From Thiotrichales bacterium (GTDB taxonomy: Bacteria; Pseudomonadota; Gammaproteobacteria; Francisellales; CACEW01), in the NCBI GenBank assembly GCA_023266165.1, contig JAHFRR010000052.1, forward strand, positions 1 to 8,858: DNA of 8,858 bases. The letters run 5' to 3'. The notes beneath the pieces were generated by a model. That model saw nothing but the letters and a program-made list of their open reading frames with translations. It was not told the origin of the DNA and did no database searches. Position 1 is the first letter of the stretch. Each line of letters begins with the position of its first letter. Of the stretch, positions 1 to 5,462 are shown piece by piece. A program made the position numbers and the translations under genes.

Positions 1-70
1 GAGAGGCTTATTGTTTTGAGGCGTTTTTGCGAATCTTAGTTGAGTATGTGCGAATGCAGACGAATGGTTG

Positions 71-105
71 TCAAGGCTGCGTAGCACCCGCAGGGGGAGC
101 CTTGA
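71..105. repeat. Perfect 8-bp inverted repeat, possible hairpin
   Basis: TCAAGGCT (71-78) is exactly complementary to AGCCTTGA (98-105), with a 19-base GC-rich loop that could pair further (CCC 87-89 with GGG 93-95, or GCG 79-81 with CGC 89-91). No T-run follows, so it is not a standard intrinsic terminator. It lies upstream of the promoter of the pilin-like gene, so it may be the end of an upstream transcript, an operator, or a dispersed repeat. The rest of 1-138 shows no recognisable gene. Confidence 0.45.
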
Positions 106-138
106 TAAGCGTGAGACTGCAATACCCTATTGAAGGGA

Positions 139-167
139 TTGACATTTTTCAGCAATTCCTCTAGAGT
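139..167 (+). promoter_or_regulatory. Sigma70-type promoter for pilin-like gene
   Basis: A perfect -35 box TTGACA (139-144) is followed after exactly 17 bases by TAGAGT (162-167), which matches the -10 consensus at four of six positions. Transcription would start near 174, giving a leader of about 30 bases with AGGGG (193-197) placed 6 bases before the ATG at 204. Confidence 0.7.
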
Positions 168-203
168 TGCGCTGAATCATAGCCAAGGTGACAGGGGAAT
201 CCC

Positions 204-962
204 ATGAGGATGCACATATTGAAAAAACCACTGAAAAAATCATTCAAACCCTTGATGCACGGGTTACTTGGATCTCTGTTGCTGCTCAGCATCGCGCATG
301 CAACGGCAGCGCCGATAAGCACAACGCTGAACGTCCAAGCCGTCGTTGATACAGCAAGCATTGAAATGACAACACTTCCTCCTGACATTTCTTTTAACTC
401 GATCACAAACCCGGGTAGCTACTCCGATTCTAAAATGGAACCTTTCACCATTTCTTGGAGTAATGATGACAGTGATACCCTCCCCATCACAGTCTCTATG
501 ACCTCTGAATTTACGATTAATGCTGCTGCCTACCCTGGACAATTTTGCCTGGGTACAGTGTGTAACACAGGGCCTATGGCTGTATTAAGTTATAGCGGCA
601 CTCACCCCAATGATGGCCATCCAAACCGTTGGAACATCCCCCTGCAAGTTATCTACGCCACGTGCGGTAGAGAATCTGGTGGTGTTCAAGCGTGGAATTT
701 TTTTGACGCGGTAGATCAACATTATAGCCCACATACTTTCAATTATTATAACGGCAACAGCCCCTCCTCTTGCACAGGCACAGCCGGTGGCTTTGATGGC
801 TGCGCCTTTGGGCATACCACTTGCGGCTTCAACGATGACCCTGCTTATCAAAACAATGGCGGAGAACTTGACTTCTACTTGTACCCGGACTTCACTTCAG
901 GGGGAGATCTTCAAGCAGGGGACTACTCAGACCAGATCAGCATTACCGCTGAAGAAGCTTAA
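204..962 (+). CDS. Secreted pilin-like / beta-sandwich protein
   Basis: The 252-residue product is probably exported and folds outside the cytoplasm. Seen directly: a basic N-terminus (six Lys among residues 7-16), a hydrophobic core at about 20-31 (LLGSLLLLSI) and an Ala-rich stretch with a likely signal-peptidase site near residue 36. The mature part is rich in Thr, Ser, Asn and Asp. It has six cysteines (115, 120, 154, 190, 200, 207), enough for three disulfides. It ends in an alternating strand, AGDYSDQISITAEEA, of the kind that closes fimbrial, CS1-type and spore-coat-U-like subunits. The family assignment rests on this layout only. No chaperone or usher gene is in the window, so it may be a lone surface or periplasmic protein. 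Start choice: AGGGG lies 6 bases before ATG 204, while a second in-frame ATG at 210 has no properly spaced site. Confidence 0.75.
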   Translation: MRMHILKKPLKKSFKPLMHGLLGSLLLLSIAHATAAPISTTLNVQAVVDTASIEMTTLPPDISFNSITNPGSYSDSKMEPFTISWSNDDSDTLPITVSMTSEFTINAAAYPGQFCLGTVCNTGPMAVLSYSGTHPNDGHPNRWNIPLQVIYATCGRESGGVQAWNFFDAVDQHYSPHTFNYYNGNSPSSCTGTAGGFDGCAFGHTTCGFNDDPAYQNNGGELDFYLYPDFTSGGDLQAGDYSDQISITAEEA

Positions 963-986
963 AATCAGCAAATTAAAGTTCTGATT
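963..986 (+). terminator. Weak hairpin after pilin-like gene
   Basis: AATCAG (963-968) pairs with CTGATT (981-986) across a 12-base loop, directly after the stop codon. The stem is short and AT-rich and there is no T-run, so termination here is doubtful. It is the only candidate before the next promoter at 1019. Confidence 0.2.
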
Positions 987-1018
987 CAAAGTTTAATGAA
1001 AAAAATATCAAATACCCC

Positions 1019-1047
1019 TTGCTTTGAATATTGTTTAAACGTAGAAT
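1019..1047 (+). promoter_or_regulatory. Sigma70-type promoter for the RRM gene
   Basis: TTGCTT (1019-1024) and TAGAAT (1042-1047) are separated by 17 bases. The -10 matches five of six consensus positions. The spacer holds the 8-bp palindrome GTTTAAAC (1033-1040), a possible operator. Transcription would start near 1054 and give a leader of about 55 bases. Confidence 0.7.
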
Positions 1048-1052
1048 GGCGT

Positions 1053-1080
1053 CTCTTGGATTGCATGCGTGCTCCAGGAG
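1053..1080 (+). promoter_or_regulatory. Hairpin at the 5' end of the RRM mRNA
   Basis: CTCTTGGA (1053-1060) pairs with TCCAGGAG (1073-1080) over 8 bp with one G-U pair. An inner GCA/TGC stem (1063-1065 with 1070-1072) closes a 4-base loop after a 2-base bulge. It starts at the predicted transcription start and ends 15 bases before the ribosome site (AAAGGAG, 1096-1102). It could stabilise the mRNA or act in its regulation. The structure is read from pairing only. Confidence 0.45.
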
Positions 1081-1107
1081 TTGAGTTAATTGTTTAAAGG
1101 AGTGGCC

Positions 1108-1446
1108 ATGAGCCAAACGAAAATTTACGTAGGGAACTTATCCTACGACAGCGGTCAACTAGAATTGGAAAATTTCTTCAGCCAGTATGGAGAAGTGAAA
1201 GAAGTGAAGTTGATCTCCGATCGCGAAACCGGTCGTTCTAAAGGATTTGGATTTGTGACTTTTGCAACAGTGGATGCCGCAAACGCATCGCTGAAAGCAG
1301 ACGGCACAGAACTGCAAGGGCGCAAAATTCGCGTCAACATCGCAAATGACGAAGGTCAACGCTCTGGCGGCGGCGGTGCCGGCGCACGCGGCCCACGTCC
1401 TAGCAATGGTGGTGGCTTCCGTGGTGGATTCCGCGATAGCCGATAA
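1108..1446 (+). CDS. Small RRM-domain RNA-binding protein
   Basis: The 112-residue protein is one RNA recognition motif plus a flexible tail. RNP2 (IYVGNL, residues 6-11) and RNP1 (KGFGFVTF, 45-52) are intact, and Tyr7, Phe47 and Phe49 are in the positions that stack on RNA bases. Residues 86-112 form a Gly/Arg-rich tail with GGFRGGFR. This is the usual build of bacterial single-RRM proteins, which bind RNA in the cytoplasm and are often linked to cold or stress responses. The specific target here is unknown. The start is ATG 1108, because AAAGGAG (1096-1102) sits 5 bases upstream. The longer frame from TTG 1090 would put the ribosome site inside the gene. It has its own promoter, leader hairpin and terminator, so it is a single-gene unit. 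Confidence 0.93.
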   Translation: MSQTKIYVGNLSYDSGQLELENFFSQYGEVKEVKLISDRETGRSKGFGFVTFATVDAANASLKADGTELQGRKIRVNIANDEGQRSGGGGAGARGPRPSNGGGFRGGFRDSR

Positions 1447-1479
1447 GATTTTTAGACTCTCTGAGTCTATTAAAAATCT
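1446..1479 (+). repeat. Long AT-rich hairpin at the RRM stop codon
   Basis: AGATTTTT (1446-1453) and AGACTC (1454-1459) pair with GAGTCT (1463-1468) and AAAAATCT (1472-1479). The loop is TCT, with a 3-base bulge on the 3' side, giving 14 bp in total. The stem begins at the last base of the stop codon. It may protect the 3' end of the mRNA or assist the terminator that follows. Confidence 0.55.
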
Positions 1480-1485
1480 ATTTGC

Positions 1486-1516
1486 AAAAAGACAGCTTCG
1501 GCTGTCTTTTTGTTTT
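1486..1516 (+). terminator. Intrinsic terminator with UUCG tetraloop
   Basis: AAAAAGACAGC (1486-1496) pairs perfectly with GCTGTCTTTTT (1501-1511) around a TTCG loop (1497-1500), followed by G and four more T. This 11-bp stem with a stabilising UUCG loop and T-run is a classic rho-independent terminator. It ends the RRM transcript. The A-run on its left side means it could also work on the other strand, although no - strand gene ends here. Confidence 0.93.
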
Positions 1517-1541
1517 CAGAACCCCAAAAGCATGTTATGAT
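1513..1541 (+). promoter_or_regulatory. Extended -10 promoter for RipA-like gene and asnS
   Basis: TTTTCA (1513-1518) and TATGAT (1536-1541) are 17 bases apart. A TG at 1533-1534 makes an extended -10 (TGTTATGAT), which compensates for the weak -35. The -35 box lies in the T-run of the preceding terminator. Transcription would begin near 1548, about 40 bases before the ATG at 1587. Confidence 0.65.
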
Positions 1542-1586
1542 CCCCCGAGTACCACTCATTATTTCTTTCACATAAAGAGGAACAGC

Positions 1587-2102
1587 ATGGCAACTCAAAA
1601 CATCATTGGCAACCACCTTTGGAATGACGAAGACACAGAGCGTTTCAGTAATGACATGTACAATCGTCTCTTGATAGAGCAGTACAAGGTCTATAACGAA
1701 CTGAACGATCGCACCCAAATCCGACGTATTGTCACCAATATTTTCTTTTTGGTGTTCCATGGCGCTGTGATTGGTATTTTAGGGCTTTCTTTAAGTCGAC
1801 AACCCTTTGTTCCCAATATTGTCTTATTGCTTTTTCCCTTACTCGCGCTTTTGATACTCTGCTATGCATGGTCGAGGCTGGTTCAGCACTTTAGACGCCT
1901 GTGTCGCGTGAAAGAGCAGATTCTCAAAGAAATGGAACAGCGCCTGCCCTCCACAACCTTCACGGCCGAACATGAAGCCATGATGAACCCAAAGCCCTAC
2001 AACCCTTTGCGCAAGCTGGAGCTGTATCTCCCCTTCGTCTTTGGCCTGCTGTATATCTTCTCGTTCTGCTATGTCTGGTATTTATCAACAGGTGGGGTCT
2101 AA
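1587..2102 (+). CDS. RipA-like inner-membrane protein
   Basis: The 171-residue protein has three predicted membrane helices, at about 48-68, 76-96 and 146-166. A basic, charged segment lies between the second and third (RLVQHFRRLCRVKEQ, then EMEQRLP). The N-terminal EQYKVYNELNDR motif, two early helices and the NPKPYNPLRKLELYLPF approach to the last helix match my recollection of the RipA octameric membrane-protein family. The founding member, from Francisella, is needed for growth in host cytoplasm, but relatives occur in many bacteria and their biochemical role is not settled. The start is ATG 1587, where AGAGGA (1576-1581) lies 5 bases upstream. The frame stays open back to 1482, but that extension runs through a terminator and the promoter. 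asnS begins 7 bases after the stop, implying one transcript. Confidence 0.72.
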   Translation: MATQNIIGNHLWNDEDTERFSNDMYNRLLIEQYKVYNELNDRTQIRRIVTNIFFLVFHGAVIGILGLSLSRQPFVPNIVLLLFPLLALLILCYAWSRLVQHFRRLCRVKEQILKEMEQRLPSTTFTAEHEAMMNPKPYNPLRKLELYLPFVFGLLYIFSFCYVWYLSTGGV

Positions 2103-2109
2103 CAATATT

Positions 2110-3519
2110 ATGACACAACCCCCGCTCTACGCCATCAAAGCCCTTTTAAATACGCCAGATTTAATGGGAAAGCCTGTCAAAGTTCAAGGCTGGGTGCGTT
2201 CACGGCGTGACTCCAAAGCAGGGCTCTCTTTTATTGCCCTGACTGATGGCAGCACTTTTGATACCCTCCAAGTCATTGCCCTGAACACCCTCCCTAATTA
2301 TGAGCTCGAGATTTTAAAACTCACCAAAGACTGCGCGCTGTCTATCGAGGGTACGCTGGTGCCTTCTACAGGCGAAGGGCAAGCCATGGAGCTTTCTGCC
2401 AGCAAAATTTTTGTGTATGGCTTTGTAGAATCCCCAGAAACCTACCCTATTTCCCCCAAGCGCCACACGGTCGAGCATCTGCGCGAGCATGCTCATCTGC
2501 GTATCCGCACCAATCTGATGGGCGCTATCTCTCGTGTCAGGCACTCTATCGCCCATGCCATTCACCAGTTTTTTCATGAACATGACTTTTTTTGGGTGAG
2601 CACGCCCATCCTCACCAGCAGTGACGCTGAGGGCGCCGGTGAGCTCTTTCGGGTCTCAACCTTGGATCTTCTCAACTTACCCAAAAAACCCAATGGTCAG
2701 ATCGACTTTAGCCAAGATTTCTTTGGTAAAGAGGCCTATCTCACGGTTTCAGGGCAACTCAATGGCGAGTGCTATGCCTTAGGTCTTGGGAAAATTTATA
2801 CGTTCGGCCCGACTTTCAGAGCTGAAAACTCTCACACCAGCCGCCATTTAGCCGAGTTCTGGATGGTCGAGCCTGAAATCGCTTTCGCTGATCTTGACGA
2901 CGTCGCAACGTTAAGTGAGGCCATGCTCAAATACATCATTAAAACCTTACTTGCCGAGCGTCACGACGACTTAAAATTCTTTCATCAATGGGTAGATACC
3001 ACCTGTTTGACTCGACTCACTCACATTCTAGAAACCCCCTTCGTCCATATGGAATATACAGAGGCCATTGAGATTCTCCAAAAATCCAAAAAATCCTTTG
3101 AATACCCTGTCTCCTGGGGCATAGACCTGCAATCCGAACACGAGCGCTATCTGTGTGAAGTGCATATCCAAGGCCCCGTGATCTTAAAAAATTACCCTAA
3201 AGCCGTGAAGTCTTTTTATATGCGCGTCAATCCAGACAACAAAACCGTCGCAGCGATGGATGTCTTAGTCCCAGGGATTGGGGAAATTATTGGGGGCAGT
3301 CAGCGCGAAGAGCGCCTAGAGGTCTTAGATGCCCGTATCCTGGAGTCTGGCATGAACCCAGAGGATTATCACTGGTACCGCGATCTGCGTCGCTTTGGCA
3401 CCACGCCGCATGCAGGCTTTGGCCTGGGGTTTGAGCGCTTGGTGAGTTACCTCACGGGGGTTGCTAACATTCGCGACATCAGTCCATTCCCCCGTTATCC
3501 CGGGCATATTGAATTTTAA
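2110..3519 (+). CDS. asnS: Asparaginyl-tRNA synthetase
   Basis: This cytoplasmic class IIb synthetase joins asparagine to tRNA-Asn using ATP. The 469 residues are about the length of the E. coli enzyme. An N-terminal OB-fold anticodon-binding domain (about 20-110, including VQGWVRSRRDSKAGLSF) is followed by the catalytic domain. Motif 2 (FRAEN starting at 236, then HLAEFWMVEPE) and motif 3 (GFGLGFERL, 436-444) are intact. GQLNGE (215-220) and PGIGEIIGGSQRE (388-400) match the active-site blocks of AsnRS. The start is ATG 2110. The nearest purine-rich site, AGGTGG (2090-2095), is 14 bases away and inside the end of the upstream gene, so translation is probably coupled to it. An in-frame GTG at 2092 has no ribosome site. 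Having AsnRS means Asn-tRNA can be made directly. Confidence 0.98.
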   Translation: MTQPPLYAIKALLNTPDLMGKPVKVQGWVRSRRDSKAGLSFIALTDGSTFDTLQVIALNTLPNYELEILKLTKDCALSIEGTLVPSTGEGQAMELSASKIFVYGFVESPETYPISPKRHTVEHLREHAHLRIRTNLMGAISRVRHSIAHAIHQFFHEHDFFWVSTPILTSSDAEGAGELFRVSTLDLLNLPKKPNGQIDFSQDFFGKEAYLTVSGQLNGECYALGLGKIYTFGPTFRAENSHTSRHLAEFWMVEPEIAFADLDDVATLSEAMLKYIIKTLLAERHDDLKFFHQWVDTTCLTRLTHILETPFVHMEYTEAIEILQKSKKSFEYPVSWGIDLQSEHERYLCEVHIQGPVILKNYPKAVKSFYMRVNPDNKTVAAMDVLVPGIGEIIGGSQREERLEVLDARILESGMNPEDYHWYRDLRRFGTTPHAGFGLGFERLVSYLTGVANIRDISPFPRYPGHIEF

Positions 3520-3521
3520 AT

Positions 3522-3560
3522 CCCCTCCTCCTTTGAGGAGGAGGGTGTTAGGGTGGAGGG
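3522..3560 (+). repeat. GC-rich 10-bp hairpin, REP-like element
   Basis: CCCTCCTCCT (3523-3532) pairs perfectly with AGGAGGAGGG (3536-3545) around a 3-base loop, 3 bases after the asnS stop. It is followed by a G-rich block (GTTAGGGTGGAGGG, 3547-3560) rather than T residues. The stem plus GGGTGGaGGG tail resembles short REP-type intergenic repeats known from many genomes. It may end or protect the asnS mRNA. The tail also supplies the ribosome site GGAGGG for the next gene. Only one copy is visible here. Confidence 0.5.
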
Positions 3561-3570
3561 TAAAAAAACC

Positions 3571-3819
3571 ATGGGTGCATCTTATTTTGTTTTACTAGAA
3601 TCCACGTTTCACACGGTATTGCTGTTGATGCTGATCCTCACAGCTATTCTTCATCTTTTGATGGCCGCAGGCGTTGCTAAAGATGTGGGATATCTACAAA
3701 AGCAAGGGGCTCAACCCTGGTTTCTCCCGCCCTTCGCCTGGGTACTCGCAGTACTGCTCTCAGGACTGTGGGCACTGGGAATTTACTGGCTACTGCATCA
3801 CTCAAGCTTAGCTAGATAG
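3571..3819 (+). CDS. Small two-helix membrane protein
   Basis: The 82-residue product has two membrane helices, at about 14-35 (HTVLLLMLILTAILHLLMAA) and 53-75. A short hydrophilic loop with VGYLQKQGAQPWF joins them. I do not recognise the family with certainty. The strong amphipathic pattern, the conserved-looking PPFAWVLAVLL stretch and a usable ribosome site (GGAGGG 3555-3560, 10 bases before ATG 3571) support a real gene. An in-frame GTG at 3553 would place the start inside the ribosome site and hairpin tail. It follows asnS by 51 bases and has no promoter I can see, so it may be read through from asnS. Its last 8 bases overlap the end of guaB on the other strand. Confidence 0.68.
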   Translation: MGASYFVLLESTFHTVLLLMLILTAILHLLMAAGVAKDVGYLQKQGAQPWFLPPFAWVLAVLLSGLWALGIYWLLHHSSLAR

Positions 3820-5284
3820 TCTGGTAATTCGGGGGCTCTTTGGTAATCATCACGTCATGCACATGGCTTTCACGGATGCCCGCATTGGAGATTCTCACAA
3901 ACCGCGCATGCTCACGCAGCCTTTGAATATCTGCAGCGCCTGTATAGCCCATTCCAGCGCGCAAACCTCCTAATAATTGATGGACGACGCCCACCAACGG
4001 GCCTTTGTAAGGCACGCGCCCCTCAACCCCTTCCGGGACTAGTTTTTGCGACTCCGTACCTGACTGGAAGTAGCGATCGCTGGAGCCTTGAACCATGGCT
4101 CCTAAAGACCCCATCCCTCGATACGATTTATAAGATCTACCTTGGAAAAGCTCAACTTCACCTGGAGATTCTTCAACACCTGCCAAGAGGCTTCCAATCA
4201 TCACGCAATGTGCGCCTGCCCCAATGGCTTTGACAATATCTCCCGAGAAGCGAATCCCGCCATCGGCAATAATGCTCACGCCACTCCCCTCCAGCGCTTG
4301 ACTGACTTCCAAAATAGCGCTGAGCTGCGGCACACCCACCCCTGCTACAATACGTGTGGTACAGATCGAGCCAGGACCAATCCCGACTTTCACCCCATCT
4401 ACACCCTGATCTCTTAAGGCCAACGCCGCATCACCCGTTGCAATATTGCCCCCAATCACTTGAATCTTGGGGTGGTGTAATTTGATTTTTTGGATTCGCT
4501 CTAAAACACCCTTCGAATGCCCATGTGCTGTATCCACCACCAAAACATCGACCCCGGCATCAATCAAAGCCTCAACGCGCTCATCAGTATCAGGCCCTGT
4601 CCCCACAGCAGCCCCCACTAACAAACGCCCCTCGAGATCTTTTGAGGCCAATGGCTTTTCTTTCGCTTTTTGAATATCTCGTACCGTCATCAAACCCTTG
4701 AGATGAAAATGGGCATCCACCACTAAAATTTTCTCGATACGATGCTGATGCAACAAAGCCTTGACCTCTTGATGAGAGGCCCCTTCCCGCACCGTCACCA
4801 ACTTCTCTTTGGGCGTCATCACAGAAGCAATCGATTGATCTAAATCTGTAGCAAAACGCACATCACGGCTTGTCACAATCCCAACCAAGTCCTCACCTAA
4901 AACCACAGGCACCCCTGAGAACTGGTGCCTTTCCGTGAGCACCAAAAGCTCTCGAATCGTCATGTGAGGCGGTGCCGTGATTGGGTCTTTCACAATTCCA
5001 TTTTCAAATTTTTTGACTTGCAAGACTTGTCTCGCCTGGGTTTGGATCGACATGTTCTTGTGAATAATCCCAATCCCCCCCTCTTGCGCCATGGCAATGG
5101 CAAGCCTCGCATCCGTCACTGTATCCATCGCAGCAGAAACCAGGGGGATATTCAGCGTTAATCCGCGTGTCACTTGTGTTTTAAGAGAAACCTCATGCGG
5201 CAATACCATTGAATACCCAGGCACCAACAAGACATCATCGAATGTCACAGCATCCATTAAAATTTTTGACTGGTGATTTGACAT
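3812..5284 (-). CDS. guaB: Inosine-5'-monophosphate dehydrogenase
   Basis: The enzyme oxidises IMP to XMP with NAD+, the first and limiting step from IMP towards GMP, in the cytoplasm. The 490 residues match the normal bacterial length. Seen: the N-terminal start of the TIM barrel (TFDDVLLVPGYS, 14-25), two CBS domains inserted at about 95-205, and the catalytic loop GPGSICTTRIV with active-site Cys308. The phosphate-binding DGGIR (341-345) and IGSLLAG (363-369), YRGMGSLGAM (388-397) and the mobile flap region with EGVEGRVPYKG (418-428) are also present. CBS domains in this family bind adenine and guanine nucleotides and tune activity. The start is ATG 5284-5282, preceded by AGGGGAAGGG. guaA, often downstream in other bacteria, is not here. 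The 3' end converges on a small membrane gene without a visible terminator. Confidence 0.98.
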   Translation of the reverse strand: MSNHQSKILMDAVTFDDVLLVPGYSMVLPHEVSLKTQVTRGLTLNIPLVSAAMDTVTDARLAIAMAQEGGIGIIHKNMSIQTQARQVLQVKKFENGIVKDPITAPPHMTIRELLVLTERHQFSGVPVVLGEDLVGIVTSRDVRFATDLDQSIASVMTPKEKLVTVREGASHQEVKALLHQHRIEKILVVDAHFHLKGLMTVRDIQKAKEKPLASKDLEGRLLVGAAVGTGPDTDERVEALIDAGVDVLVVDTAHGHSKGVLERIQKIKLHHPKIQVIGGNIATGDAALALRDQGVDGVKVGIGPGSICTTRIVAGVGVPQLSAILEVSQALEGSGVSIIADGGIRFSGDIVKAIGAGAHCVMIGSLLAGVEESPGEVELFQGRSYKSYRGMGSLGAMVQGSSDRYFQSGTESQKLVPEGVEGRVPYKGPLVGVVHQLLGGLRAGMGYTGAADIQRLREHARFVRISNAGIRESHVHDVMITKEPPNYQTI

Positions 5285-5328
5285 AAGCCCTTCCCCTTTT
5301 CAATTCTAGTCTCTTAAATTCTAGAGTG

Positions 5329-5357
5329 AGTATAGCCGCTTCATCGCCTGATGAGAA
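5329..5357 (-). promoter_or_regulatory. Promoter of guaB with leader repeats
   Basis: On the - strand TTCTCA (5357-5352) and TATACT (5334-5329) are 17 bases apart, matching consensus at four and five positions. The spacer contains a small inverted repeat, TCATC/GATGA (5341-5345 and 5350-5354). The leader carries an 8-bp direct repeat AATTCTAG (5302-5309 and 5317-5324, + strand reading) just after the expected start. Either could be a regulator site. I saw no match that I could assign to PurR. Confidence 0.6.
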
Positions 5358-5462
5358 TAGGGTATGGATCGGGGGCAAGGCTACTCCATTAAAAAAGCAT
5401 TGACAAATGGATAGGATGAAAAAACAGTAATTACACATTAATGAGGTAAGGGTGTTGGAATT

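Noticed and set aside
3..164. Open + strand frame of 53 codons entering from the left edge
   Set aside because: The translation resembles no family I know and it runs through the inverted repeat and the -35/-10 boxes. It could be the tail of an upstream gene, but composition gives no support.
264..851. Antisense open frames of about 90 codons opposite the pilin-like gene
   Set aside because: They lack ribosome sites, have Arg/Cys-rich compositions typical of shadows, and lie opposite a gene with a clear signal peptide and promoter.
1482..1586. Longer N-terminus for the RipA-like protein
   Set aside because: The extension overlaps the UUCG terminator and the promoter. The ATG at 1587 has a well-placed ribosome site and matches the expected family length.
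5400..5428. TTGACA at 5400-5405 on the + strand as a promoter
   Set aside because: No acceptable -10 lies 16-18 bases downstream (AACAGT at 17), and it would point into the antisense strand of the repeat gene.
5410..5462. Terminator for the repeat-protein gene
   Set aside because: A run of T (- strand, around 5419-5424) exists but the stems before it (for example TAAT/ATTA) are only about 4 bp, too weak to call.
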